From assembly GCA_910586595.1 (NCBI GenBank), contig CAJUJB010000003.1, positions 1-64,000 of the forward strand: a DNA stretch of 64,000 nt, given 5' to 3'. The notes beneath the pieces are model-generated. The model was not told the origin of the DNA, did no database searches, and saw only the letters and a program-made list of their open reading frames with translations. Source of the DNA: an uncultured Muribaculaceae bacterium. Lineage in GTDB: Bacteria > Bacteroidota > Bacteroidia > Bacteroidales > Muribaculaceae. The position numbers and the translations under genes were made by a program. This document shows positions 36,038 through 43,414 of the stretch, piece by piece; positions within the stretch are counted from its first letter, which is position 1; each line of letters opens with the position of its first letter.

Positions 36038-36496
36038 ATGAGAATTAACAAACTGGTTCTCCCCATTTTTTCGATTGTCCTTCTTTTTGTGACTGCGTGC
36101 AGTGATGATGAACCTATTGTAATGGAAAATATTGTCGGAACATGGTCTGAACAATATCCATCAGGATTGCAGACGGAAGGTTTCGTAACATGGGATTTCT
36201 CCAATCTCGGTGCTTTGACTATCAGGGTATACGACGCTTTCGCTGGAGATAATTCCAATACTTACGATTATATTCTTTCAGAGGAACAAAAATCAATCAC
36301 CATTGCAGGTGACATCAAAAATTCAAACGGCATAATGGTTCATGATACATTTGCAGTGTATGACGTTGTCAAACTGACTAAACAAGAGTTGCGGATCAAG
36401 CAGTCTTGGGTGAATACATCCTATGATGAGCTTGCCCCCGACGAAAAAAATTCATTTCTCCTTGGAGGATGGAAAGATGTGTCGTTCAAACGGTAA
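36038..36496 (+). CDS. Small lipoprotein, lipocalin-like
   Basis: A 152-residue lipoprotein: signal peptide with lipobox VTAC (Cys21), followed by a SDDEP linker that resembles a surface-export signal of Bacteroidota lipoproteins. The body begins NIVGTWSEQYPS, a lipocalin-like opening, and continues with short beta strands. It is likely on the outer membrane, possibly surface exposed. No function is recognised. It is the first gene after the structured RNA at 35837-35956 and is 12 bases ahead of a small barrel protein, so the two are likely one unit. Confidence 0.7.
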   Translation: MRINKLVLPIFSIVLLFVTACSDDEPIVMENIVGTWSEQYPSGLQTEGFVTWDFSNLGALTIRVYDAFAGDNSNTYDYILSEEQKSITIAGDIKNSNGIMVHDTFAVYDVVKLTKQELRIKQSWVNTSYDELAPDEKNSFLLGGWKDVSFKR

Positions 36497-36508
36497 CATT
36501 CGTCATGG

Positions 36509-37096
36509 ATGAAAAAGATAATAGCACTCGCACTGACCATAATTATGGCCTGCACGGTGTATGCACGTGATCCCCAACGCGGTTACCGTGGATTCTTTGA
36601 ATGGGATAATTCTTTCGGTTCGATGCCTTATTTTGACCACTCCATGGGTAAGGATGAGAAAGATTGTCAATGGATATTGGGTTGGTCAACGACTCATGGC
36701 TACCAAATCAACAGGCATGTATTTGTAGGAGCCGGTCTGTCGGTTGGGGTTGGTGTACCTTCTCTTGATTGTACTTTGCCTGTATTCTTTGATTTTCGAT
36801 ATGATTATAGTTTGGATAAATTCAGACCTTTCGGTGATTTGAGAATAGGTTATAATCTCACTGATGGCGGAGGAATTTATTTCTCTCCCACAATCGGACA
36901 TAGATTTAATTGGGGCCGGAAATTAGGTCTGAACTTGGGGCTTGGATTAATGCTAAGAGGGCGAACCAGTGATGTGTATAGAGTTGATATTGTGCAGGAC
37001 ACATATTCTGACCAACCTGTTTTTAAGATTGTCAACTTGGGTCACAAGCATTACACAGATGCCTTTTTTACATTTCGACTCGGAATTGATTTTTAG
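36509..37096 (+). CDS. Small outer-membrane beta-barrel protein
   Basis: A 195-residue protein with a signal peptide (MKKIIALALTIIMACTVYA) and about eight alternating amphipathic strands (HVFVGAGLSVGVGVP, RPFGDLRIGYNL, LNLGLGLMLRG), closing in the aromatic FFTFRLGIDF. This is the pattern of an 8-stranded OmpA/OmpW-like barrel. It follows the lipoprotein by 12 bases. The codon use and base composition are more A+T-rich than in the core genes. The group II intron-like remnant begins right at its stop codon. Confidence 0.72.
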   Translation: MKKIIALALTIIMACTVYARDPQRGYRGFFEWDNSFGSMPYFDHSMGKDEKDCQWILGWSTTHGYQINRHVFVGAGLSVGVGVPSLDCTLPVFFDFRYDYSLDKFRPFGDLRIGYNLTDGGGIYFSPTIGHRFNWGRKLGLNLGLGLMLRGRTSDVYRVDIVQDTYSDQPVFKIVNLGHKHYTDAFFTFRLGIDF

Positions 37097-37300
37097 GGCG
37101 GAAACCGACAAGAGGCAGAATTGACGATACCTAAATTGCGCCAAAGACAACGCAAGACACCGAGTCGAGAATTAAAAGGTTGATAAAGCACGGAGTCGCC
37201 GTATCCGGAACCGCTTGTACGGTGATGTGAAAGGACAAGTGAACACGAAAGGAGGTGAACACTTCTGATTAGGGCTCACATACTACTCGAAGACTACAAT
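37097..37300 (+). mobile_element. Probable 3' end of a group II intron (remnant)
   Basis: At 37197-37224 the sequence reads CGCCGTA, a short loop region with CCGGAACCG, then TACGGTG: a 7-bp stem with one G-T pair that matches the shape of catalytic domain V of bacterial group II introns. Just before it, a frame continuing after the barrel stop reads basic residues (PKLRQRQRKTPSRELKG) and ends at a stop 15-20 bases ahead of the stem, as reverse transcriptase ORFs do. No reverse transcriptase domain and no intron 5' end are present. So this is a fragment. It may mark a past insertion after the barrel gene. Confidence 0.4.
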
Positions 37301-37700
37301 CCCGGAGTATTTTGTCTAATGATAAATATCGATGCTCTTTTCGCCAATTAACAGGATAAAAATCAGCCAAACAACCGAATAAAATTGAGCTTAAAATAAT
37401 CCGCTCGCCGATAATACTTGCTGGCCTTGTCTCCGCGAAGCAGAGCTCCAATCAATGAGCTTCCATATAATCCGTCATGCTGATAACAAGATGAATTCCG
37501 CAGTTATCGACCAGAGTCGCGACTGGTATGACTGCGTCAACCTTATAGACTGCTCCATCCCCGATTCCAATGTAATCCGTATGCAATCAACCGACTTTGT
37601 CTACGCGTTTAATATGGTTTAAATGTGCCATCGTTGCCTTAGGCTGTTTACATTGCAAGGAGGTCGTTTACCAAGTAAGTCAAAAAATATTTTGAGGTGA
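37301..37700. other. Decayed or uncertain sequence between the intron remnant and the sigma gene
   Basis: About 400 bases. It holds the small frame at 37455-37622 and no other protein I can support; antisense frames are short and of poor quality. The mixed base composition suggests remnants of a lost gene. Confidence 0.4.
37455..37622 (+). CDS. Possible 55-residue small protein or gene tail
   Basis: From an ATG at 37455 the frame reads plausible protein (DQSRDWYDCVNLIDCSIPDS, then a VYAFNMV end) to TAA at 37620-37622. The frame remains open for some distance upstream, so this could be the end of a truncated gene. No ribosome site, no known family. Confidence 0.3.
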   Translation: MSFHIIRHADNKMNSAVIDQSRDWYDCVNLIDCSIPDSNVIRMQSTDFVYAFNMV

Positions 37701-37701
37701 G

Positions 37702-37738
37702 TGTAACTTTTAGGGGCCGTTTTGCACCTAACGTTACA
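37702..37738 (+). promoter_or_regulatory. Possible autoregulatory promoter of the ECF sigma gene
   Basis: TGTAAC (37702-37707) lies about 20 bases upstream of ACCTAACG (37726-37733), a layout like ECF promoters with AAC in the -35 region. TGTAAC and GTTACA (37733-37738) are also inverse copies. The start codon is at 37752. Confidence 0.35.
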
Positions 37739-37751
37739 AAACAACAAGAAA

Positions 37752-38246
37752 ATGGAAAGTCCACCAAAAACGCCAAAGGAATTCGACTCGTTTATAAAGG
37801 AGTACTCTCGAATTATCAACAAGGTCTGCTGGGCCTATGCAACCCCGAAAGTTCCTTACGAGGATTTACGACAGGAAATCCTCACCAACCTTTGGTTGGG
37901 ATTTGAATCTTTCAAGGGAATGAGTAAACTCTCGACATGGGTCTATCGCGTTGCCGTTAATTCAGCGCTGATGGCCATCAGAAATTTCAAGCCCAAGGTT
38001 GAAACACTACCGATTGAATTGACATATGCCGACATTTCTTCAGAAGCAAACGATGCAAAAATAGAGCAGCTGGCAGCCCTACATGAGTTGATAAATCAAC
38101 TGTTGCCTATCGAAAAAGCCATTATTCTATTATGGCTGGATGAATATTCATACGAGGAAATAGCAGAAATAATCGGCATAGAACGGAATAACGTGGCTAC
38201 CAAACTTCACAGAATCAAAAACAAACTCATCTCAAAATCTAAATAA
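37752..38246 (+). CDS. ECF-type RNA polymerase sigma factor
   Basis: A 164-residue sigma factor. Region 2 (~15-80) holds EDLRQEILTNLWLGFESF and STWVYRVAVNSALMAIRN; region 4 (~105-160) holds LLPIEKAIILLWLDEYSYEEIAEIIGIERNNVATKLHRIKNKL, split here for reading, with the HTH in its second half. I start at the ATG at 37752; the upstream 10 codons begin at an unlikely ATG without support. The next gene starts one base after its stop and encodes a membrane protein, so a sigma/anti-sigma pair is likely, though the partner does not match FecR. Confidence 0.88.
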   Translation: MESPPKTPKEFDSFIKEYSRIINKVCWAYATPKVPYEDLRQEILTNLWLGFESFKGMSKLSTWVYRVAVNSALMAIRNFKPKVETLPIELTYADISSEANDAKIEQLAALHELINQLLPIEKAIILLWLDEYSYEEIAEIIGIERNNVATKLHRIKNKLISKSK

Positions 38247-38247
38247 T

Positions 38248-38796
38248 ATGAACCTTGACGAACTCAAAAAAAGCATGTCAACCATTGACGATGTGTTTGC
38301 TCAGAGGAACAATGAGCCTATCAAGTTCAACACTAACGCCTGTCAGTCGGCACACGCTCGCATCAAAAAATTGTACCGCCAACAAATATTGATGTGCGGT
38401 GTCCTGGCAATAGTCTTTATCGTTACGGGCATAGCCGGAGTCAACGAGGAAGTATTCCCCAAAAGCCTCAAACTCTTTCTCGGCATATTTCTCGGTGTCG
38501 CAGCTCTGTGGTATAATGTACTTTATATCAAGACGAAAGGAATAAATGCTTTAACTGACACGCCGATGCAGACTATGAGGAAGGTTGCCGACTTGAGGCT
38601 TTTCGCCTTGATTGGAGAGGTGGTGGGCTTAACCATTACAACAGTATTTTTCACCTTGTTACTTACCCATTTATGGGCATTTGCACAATATAAAGCATGG
38701 CTTATAATAGGGGCATTGGCAGTCGCTGTCGTATTTACGATAATCAGATTGCGTCAAAACATTCGTGATTTTAACAATCTCACCGCCAGAGATTAA
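38248..38796 (+). CDS. Membrane protein paired with the ECF sigma factor
   Basis: A 182-residue protein. The first ~48 residues are soluble and charged (MNLDELKKSMSTIDDVFAQRN). Four hydrophobic helices follow in two pairs (about 50-67, 75-95, 120-142 and 148-165), ending in a short basic tail. The start is one base after the sigma stop, the layout of a sigma factor with its membrane anti-sigma factor: the cytoplasmic N-terminus would hold the sigma factor. No ZAS zinc motif and no FecR domain are seen. Role as anti-sigma is inferred from position. Confidence 0.62.
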   Translation: MNLDELKKSMSTIDDVFAQRNNEPIKFNTNACQSAHARIKKLYRQQILMCGVLAIVFIVTGIAGVNEEVFPKSLKLFLGIFLGVAALWYNVLYIKTKGINALTDTPMQTMRKVADLRLFALIGEVVGLTITTVFFTLLLTHLWAFAQYKAWLIIGALAVAVVFTIIRLRQNIRDFNNLTARD

Positions 38797-38808
38797 TCAT
38801 GCCGATTT

Positions 38809-38845
38809 ATCAGCCCTATGAGAGAAAATCTTTCGTCGGGCTGAT
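38809..38845 (+). terminator. Weak terminator after the sigma/membrane pair
   Basis: ATCAGCCC (38809-38816) pairs with GGGCTGAT (38838-38845), with weak inner GAGA/TCTTTC pairing. No T run follows. Confidence 0.4.
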
Positions 38846-38997
38846 TCATTAACGACACGTTCGTCATCATACATCGTTTGTTTCAGCCAATATCGTGAGT
38901 TACCTGAAAATATGCCAAAACAGCAGGTTGACAACATTTGTTTTTACGATAAGCCATAGATTTATTGAGGAGTATGCATTATTCCAATAGTAAAAAG

Positions 38998-39028
38998 TTG
39001 TATATTTGAATATAAATTACTATATTTG
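38998..39028 (+). promoter_or_regulatory. Promoter of the Panacea-GNAT pair
   Basis: TTG (38998-39000), 20 bases, TATATTTG (39021-39028). The ATG at 39049 is about 15 bases from the expected start of transcription. The spacer and surroundings are strongly A+T-rich. Confidence 0.65.
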
Positions 39029-39048
39029 CAGTATAATAGAGGTAGTGT

Positions 39049-39528
39049 ATGGAATCGGCAATATATTTTGCAAAGTATGTAGTTTCAAGATACAGAAACG
39101 AATATGGAGTTCCTATTGACGAAATGAAGCTCCATAAATTGCTGTATTTTGCCCAACGTGAAGCATTGATTCAATTGGGTAGACCTCTTTTTAATGAACC
39201 TTTCTTTGCATGGAAGTATGGCCCTGTTCTTGTTGCAGTAAGAAACTATATTAAGTTTTACGGTGCCATCACCCCACAGGTGGTTTATGGTGTAGAGAAT
39301 GAATATCAGCAGATATTTGATAAAATATTCTCTCAATACGCGGGCAAAAATTCATGGAGTTTAAGCCGCCTTTCTCACGGTGAATATTCTTGGCAAAATG
39401 CTCGTATGGGTCTTGGCCCAATCGATAATTGCGATAGACCAATGTCGATTGAGGATATAAAGGTTGACGCTCATAGAATTAAGCTCAGACGTTATTTTCT
39501 CACGCATTTAGAGGACGTAAAATCGTAG
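39049..39528 (+). CDS. Panacea/SocA-type protein, candidate antitoxin
   Basis: A 159-residue protein that matches the Panacea (SocA) fold by pattern: an N-terminal helix with AIYFAKYVVSRY, the family core MKLHKLLYFAQREAL with the basic LHKLLYFA motif, RPLFNEPFFAWKYGPVLVAVRNY (the WKYGPV motif) and a late SHGEYSWQNAR. Panacea proteins are known neutralising partners in many toxin-antitoxin pairs and as adaptors for protease degradation. The gene is followed after 5 bases by a GNAT-like gene. The pair has its own promoter and is A+T-rich, consistent with a mobile module. Antitoxin role is inferred. Confidence 0.75.
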   Translation: MESAIYFAKYVVSRYRNEYGVPIDEMKLHKLLYFAQREALIQLGRPLFNEPFFAWKYGPVLVAVRNYIKFYGAITPQVVYGVENEYQQIFDKIFSQYAGKNSWSLSRLSHGEYSWQNARMGLGPIDNCDRPMSIEDIKVDAHRIKLRRYFLTHLEDVKS

Positions 39529-39533
39529 GCTTC

Positions 39534-40412
39534 ATGCAGATTACTCCCGAGCAGATTGAGATATTAAAAAGTTTGTCATGTCATCGATTGTCTAAAAATG
39601 ATGAACATCGGGATTTAGTACACTCATTTGAGAATACAAGAAATCCCAATCTTATCGATGGTTTGCGCAAGACGGCGTGGAGTGAGGATGAGGAAGGTTC
39701 TACAGCTTATTATCTAATAAAAGATAAGGCAGGTTTTCCGTTATTCTTTTTTTCTTTGAAATGCGGGGCTCTTTATCAACATCTTGATGAAGATCAAATT
39801 AAGGAACGTAAAAAAGCATACGATCTGGCAAAACGTATAATTTCCAATCCTCAAAATAAAGAAGAAGAGGAAATGGCTGCCATTGTATTGGAACAATTCA
39901 GAGCCGGTAGAGATATTTCAGACGAAGAGATTAAGCGTTTCCTTAAAGAAAAGACCTATAAGAAACTAAATATACTTAACTTCATATTAGGAGATAAATC
40001 AAGAGACCCTAATAAGCATATCATAAGGGTGTCCAATACTCATTCTGGTATCGAATTAGTACATTTCTGTTCTAATGAACTCGCCAGAAGTATTTGGAGA
40101 GGGTATAATATGCCGCAATCAATCGGGAAAATTGTATTTTGGCGCTATATCGTACCAATAATTCAGAGTGTGAGGGAGGCTGTAGGATGTAAGTATTTAT
40201 TTCTATTTGCTGCGGATAGCACAGAAGACGGCACACTTATAAACTACTATAATGTAGAATTAAAACTAAATAGGCCAAGTGATATTGGCACCAGTAAGCC
40301 CATCTATGATTTGAATTGTGTCTTTATGTGTCAGGAGATAACTGAACTATTGAAGTATCGAGAAGAATTTATGCGGAATTTTAACCCTGACATTCCATTG
40401 GATGCGGTTTGA
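39534..40412 (+). CDS. GNAT-like protein, candidate toxin
   Basis: A 292-residue protein with an N-terminal strand pair (STAYYLIKDKAGFPLFFFSL, 56-75), a long charged helical insert (~85-145) and a C-terminal GNAT-like end: SIGKIVFWRYIVPII (196-210; acetyl-CoA loop and helix), YLFLFAADS (221-229; strand with the conserved Asp) and LINYYNVEL (235-243). Known GNAT toxins acetylate aminoacyl-tRNA or other targets; this one has a larger insert than the TacT/AtaT type. It is 5 bases after the Panacea gene. Acetyltransferase activity and toxicity are inferences. Confidence 0.65.
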   Translation: MQITPEQIEILKSLSCHRLSKNDEHRDLVHSFENTRNPNLIDGLRKTAWSEDEEGSTAYYLIKDKAGFPLFFFSLKCGALYQHLDEDQIKERKKAYDLAKRIISNPQNKEEEEMAAIVLEQFRAGRDISDEEIKRFLKEKTYKKLNILNFILGDKSRDPNKHIIRVSNTHSGIELVHFCSNELARSIWRGYNMPQSIGKIVFWRYIVPIIQSVREAVGCKYLFLFAADSTEDGTLINYYNVELKLNRPSDIGTSKPIYDLNCVFMCQEITELLKYREEFMRNFNPDIPLDAV

Positions 40413-40468
40413 TGTATTGGAGTTCAATTCTTGTGAAAAGACTCTTTCTCCAGACAAAATCTATACCT

Positions 40469-40828
40469 TTACCTCTTCCGCCCGTATTTCCTATCGAAGA
40501 TTTCGTAATGTTCTTCGCCCCAGCGCAACATCGCATCGATAATCGGCAGCAATGTCTGTCCGAGCTCGGTGATGCGGTATTCCGATCGTGGGGGTAGTTC
40601 CGGATAGATAGTCTTGCCTACAAGTCCATCCTCAACCATTTCTTTGAGTTGTATGTCGAGTACACGCGGGGCAGCTTCAGGCAGACATTTGTGAATTTCG
40701 CTGGGGCGCAGCGGTTCGCCTGAGCGTAGTTCATCCAGTATGCATGACTTCCATTTTGATTCGATAAGGCTCATGGTAAGCCGCAGAGGGCAGTCAAGGT
40801 CGACCGGTATTTTTTTCTCGTATGCCAT
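40469..40828 (-). CDS. HxlR-family transcription regulator
   Basis: A 119-residue winged helix-turn-helix regulator. The family pattern is visible: CPLRLTMSLIESKWKSCILDELRSGE at the N-terminus with a Cys at the start of helix 1 (about residue 13), the recognition region RPSEIHKCLPEAAPRVLDIQLKEMVEDGLV and the wing ELPPRSEYRITELGQTL. The Cys in this position is common in HxlR proteins that sense electrophiles or redox state. It faces an NTF2-like gene (40988) across a 160-base gap with a clear inverted repeat (40888-40926), so it probably controls that gene and itself. Confidence 0.9.
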   Translation of the reverse strand: MAYEKKIPVDLDCPLRLTMSLIESKWKSCILDELRSGEPLRPSEIHKCLPEAAPRVLDIQLKEMVEDGLVGKTIYPELPPRSEYRITELGQTLLPIIDAMLRWGEEHYEIFDRKYGRKR

Positions 40829-40856
40829 AGGTGGAATGTGTATCTTCGTGATATTG

Positions 40857-40864
40857 CAAAGTTA
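40857..40864 (-). promoter_or_regulatory. Possible -7 box of the HxlR gene
   Basis: CAAAGTTA on plus, TAACTTTG on minus. No clear -33 box at the right distance; the region upstream is the operator. Confidence 0.35.
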
Positions 40865-40887
40865 ATCAATATGGTTGAAAATCAGAA

Positions 40888-40926
40888 TACCGAAAAAATT
40901 TTCTATATATGAATAATTTTTCGGTA
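40888..40926. promoter_or_regulatory. Probable HxlR operator
   Basis: TACCGAAAAA (40888-40897) and TTTTTCGGTA (40917-40926) are perfect 10-base inverse copies around 19 bases. The right arm ends 1 base before the -33 box of the NTF2-like gene's promoter, so a bound regulator would block or bend it. Confidence 0.65.
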
Positions 40927-40927
40927 C

Positions 40928-40958
40928 TTGATATGCGTGTCATACTATATTAATTTTG
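40928..40958 (+). promoter_or_regulatory. Promoter of the NTF2-like gene
   Basis: TTG (40928-40930), 20 bases, TAATTTTG (40951-40958). The ATG at 40988 is about 22 bases from the expected start of transcription. Confidence 0.65.
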
Positions 40959-40987
40959 CACCGTAAAACAAATTAAAAATCAAAGAT

Positions 40988-41368
40988 ATGAGAGACCAGA
41001 TCAAGGAATATGAAGCAGTGGCTGCCGCAGCCGGGAAATTTGTCAAGAGTGTTGCCGAGGGCAACAGCGAGTATGCCAAGACTCTTTTTACAGAGGATGC
41101 CGTGCTATTCGGCATGCTCAATGGGGTACTGGAGCATGGATCAATCGAGCAATTTTATCGCAACGTCGACACTGTCGGGGCAGGCAATAATTTCAAAGCC
41201 CGTATCGATGTGCTGGCCGTGGAGGAAACTGTTGCCGTGGTGAGGGTTCTTGAAGAAGGCTGGGGCGATGGCATCGACTTCACAGATTTTCTTCTCTTGC
41301 TTAAGATTGATGGGGAATGGAAATGTGTGGCCAAGGCCTATAATCAGAATTCCAATACCATTCGTTAA
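40988..41368 (+). CDS. NTF2-like (lumazine-binding type) small protein
   Basis: A 126-residue protein with the NTF2-like cone fold pattern: EYEAVAAAAGKFVKSVAEGN (first helix), LFTEDAVLFGMLNG, FYRNVDTVGAG and the strands VDFTDFLLLLKIDGEWKCVAKAY-type end. Such proteins are usually small ligand-binding or enzyme domains; Bacteroidota homologues are often annotated as putative lumazine-binding. It is the likely target of the divergent HxlR regulator, so it may help to handle an electrophile or quinone-type compound; that is inference. Terminator at 41399-41434. Confidence 0.8.
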   Translation: MRDQIKEYEAVAAAAGKFVKSVAEGNSEYAKTLFTEDAVLFGMLNGVLEHGSIEQFYRNVDTVGAGNNFKARIDVLAVEETVAVVRVLEEGWGDGIDFTDFLLLLKIDGEWKCVAKAYNQNSNTIR

Positions 41369-41398
41369 GCGAATTAAATCTCAATATATAATCGATAG

Positions 41399-41434
41399 TT
41401 CGCCACATAAGCACACCGATGCCTGTGTGGCGAA
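41399..41434 (+). terminator. Terminator after the NTF2-like gene
   Basis: TTCGCCACA (41399-41407) pairs with TGTGGCGAA (41426-41434), followed by ATTTTC. It may also end transcription of the TOPRIM gene coming from the right. Confidence 0.6.
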
Positions 41435-41439
41435 ATTTT

Positions 41440-42117
41440 CTATTGCTCCTCGCCTTTTTTTATCATATAAAGCCCCTCCAAAAACATGGCACACCCATGG
41501 CTGCACGCCGCCAGGTGCTCAACATCGGCCGGTTTCCTGATTTGTTTCAAGATGTTTCTATAGGCCTTCTGGGCCATATCGCAATTTTTGTCTTTGTCCG
41601 GAATTCCTGGCAGGTTCTTCTTCGATAAGGCTCTATTAAGTGTGTAGATGCAGTTGGTGGTTTTGCAGGCGGCCGCTCCGGTGTGGTAGAGCGGAAGTAA
41701 CCAGCATTCAATTTCGTTATGGCATATGGCGAATATTATTCGGCTGGAGTATTTTTTCCGACATCCCCTCGGCACGTTTTTAAGAAGACGATGCTTTATT
41801 TCGCAATGTAGCCGGTATTGGCTCTTGGCATGCCCTGAATTATCGTTCTTGGCCACGTTGTAGGGCGCAATCTCTGAAGCGTCTGTATCTATCTGGATTA
41901 TCAGGTAGTCGTTGAATTGGAAGATGGCGTCAAAAGTCTCCTCATTGCAGTGGTCAAGCACTTGTTTCCAGCCACCGAAGCCGTCTTGCTTCAAGGTGTC
42001 CTGAGTGATTTTGGGCTGAATAGCGTTGAATGTATGAGGGCCACACGCACGCGTGGCCATATGCTGCAGGATTTTATTTTCAGATATCCCTTCGCAGATA
42101 ATAGCGATATTAGCCAT
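41440..42117 (-). CDS. TOPRIM-like (DUF4276/OLD type) protein, candidate defence nuclease
   Basis: A 225-residue protein with the markers of a TOPRIM-type nuclease: first strand and glutamate in IAIICEGISE (Glu9, Glu13), DxD in IIQIDTDAS (Asp77, Asp79), and the NEIECWLLP block (Glu135, Glu137, Trp139) shared with DUF4276 and RloB-type proteins. The start is 10 bases after the AAA ATPase gene, so the two form an operon. In OLD and PARIS-type systems an ATPase senses phage and the TOPRIM partner cuts nucleic acid. This pair fits that scheme, but the family assignment is from motifs only. Confidence 0.65.
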   Translation of the reverse strand: MANIAIICEGISENKILQHMATRACGPHTFNAIQPKITQDTLKQDGFGGWKQVLDHCNEETFDAIFQFNDYLIIQIDTDASEIAPYNVAKNDNSGHAKSQYRLHCEIKHRLLKNVPRGCRKKYSSRIIFAICHNEIECWLLPLYHTGAAACKTTNCIYTLNRALSKKNLPGIPDKDKNCDMAQKAYRNILKQIRKPADVEHLAACSHGCAMFLEGLYMIKKGEEQ

Positions 42118-42127
42118 GGTGAGAATG

Positions 42128-43273
42128 CTAAAAATTATTGGGCAATCCTCCGATATATCCCTTCATCCATGCCTCCGAGAGAGGAACCGACAAGCCTCCC
42201 CGCGGTTTGACGTTATTCAGGCAGGTGTGCCCGTCGATGTCTCGTGAGGCAACGAAGAGGCGTTGCTCGTCGTCGTTCAGGTCGAGCGCATCAAGCACAA
42301 ATGGATTGTGAGTCGTGACGATGATCTGCTTGTCATACTTGGCAGCCAACTCTATCAACCGGTGGGTGAACTTCCTGCATAGTTTAGGATTGAGTGCTGA
42401 TTCAATATTATCGATGGCGAAGAACTTCGGGCTGTTGTCTGACACCATAAGCGTGAAGAAGAACAGCAGATACAGGAATGCCTCATTCACGCTACGCTGG
42501 TCGAAGTATTTCAGCGTCTCACTTATATATTGGTCGCAGAAACGCATCGACACATCGCCCGAGAGAGAGTCTTGAGGAATCTCCAGATCATCAAACCAGT
42601 CGAGAATCCGCATATTGTCTCTTATCTCATTAATCATTTCGGCGCCTTTAGCTGAGGTCGACAGTTTTTTGAGATATGAGAATAGCCCCGATCCGTTGAC
42701 GCCCAGGATGGTATTGTCGGGGTTGTCGAAGCGACGGAGCGATCTTTCATCGGGAGAATAAATCTTGAAGTTGGAGATGGCGCTGTCGTGGGTTCCAAGC
42801 GAGAGGTCGAATTTATCAGTTAGAGTCACAGCGAGATCGACGTCATCGCCATTAGCCATCTCAAGATTGAGGTAATTTATGAATTCCTCCAGGTCAAAAG
42901 TTGATTTGCCCTTGAATTTCTGTATAAGCCGTGTGGCATTCTCTCGGCTTACCTCCACCCAGTGTTCGTCATTGAATTTCATGCGGAATATATCGGACTC
43001 TTCGTTGTCCAGATCGAAGATCACTGTAATGGTCTTGTCTGAATCGTTCTCGAAGGCCGAGTACATAAATTCCGGTGACGATACGCGTATGCCACGTTTT
43101 TCAAGGCTTTGCACGTCGAGCTGATCGACACTCGCCGCCGATGCAAATGCAATCGCCTCCATTATATTCGATTTGCCGCAGCCGTTCTCTCCGATAAGGA
43201 CGTTGAAGCGCCCGAGCGGCATGTGCAGTTCGACGATTGATTTGAAATTTGAAATGCCTATTTTGCGTATCAT
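42128..43273 (-). CDS. AAA/ABC-type ATPase of an OLD- or PARIS-like pair
   Basis: A 381-residue ATPase of the AAA_15/AAA_21 type related to the SMC/RecF head. Walker A is GENGCGKS (28-35), preceded by SNFKSIVELHMPLGRFNVLIG. The late half has the Walker B strand KFFAIDNIESALNP, where the usual second acidic residue is replaced (AIDNIE), and the H-switch IVTTHNPFVLDALDL. The middle (about 90-250) is helical, as in coiled-coil inserts. It is the first gene of a two-gene operon with a TOPRIM-like protein. Anti-phage function by analogy to OLD/Gabija/PARIS is an inference. Confidence 0.78.
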   Translation of the reverse strand: MIRKIGISNFKSIVELHMPLGRFNVLIGENGCGKSNIMEAIAFASAASVDQLDVQSLEKRGIRVSSPEFMYSAFENDSDKTITVIFDLDNEESDIFRMKFNDEHWVEVSRENATRLIQKFKGKSTFDLEEFINYLNLEMANGDDVDLAVTLTDKFDLSLGTHDSAISNFKIYSPDERSLRRFDNPDNTILGVNGSGLFSYLKKLSTSAKGAEMINEIRDNMRILDWFDDLEIPQDSLSGDVSMRFCDQYISETLKYFDQRSVNEAFLYLLFFFTLMVSDNSPKFFAIDNIESALNPKLCRKFTHRLIELAAKYDKQIIVTTHNPFVLDALDLNDDEQRLFVASRDIDGHTCLNNVKPRGGLSVPLSEAWMKGYIGGLPNNF

Positions 43274-43414
43274 TGCGTAAATCTTCTGGGGTCCGTTCTC
43301 TCTTTTACAATCTCTTGGGTGAGATGATTTGCAAATATAACACTAAGCTGCCGATTATTGCAATCTTGCCGCGCGTTTTTTGTTAAATCCCTCCCGATTC
43401 ATATGGTTTTTAAC

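Larger units (their letters stand above)
38797..39048. other. Intergenic region before the Panacea-GNAT pair
   Basis: About 250 bases with the hairpin at 38809-38845 and the promoter at 38998-39028. Otherwise no feature seen. Confidence 0.5.
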
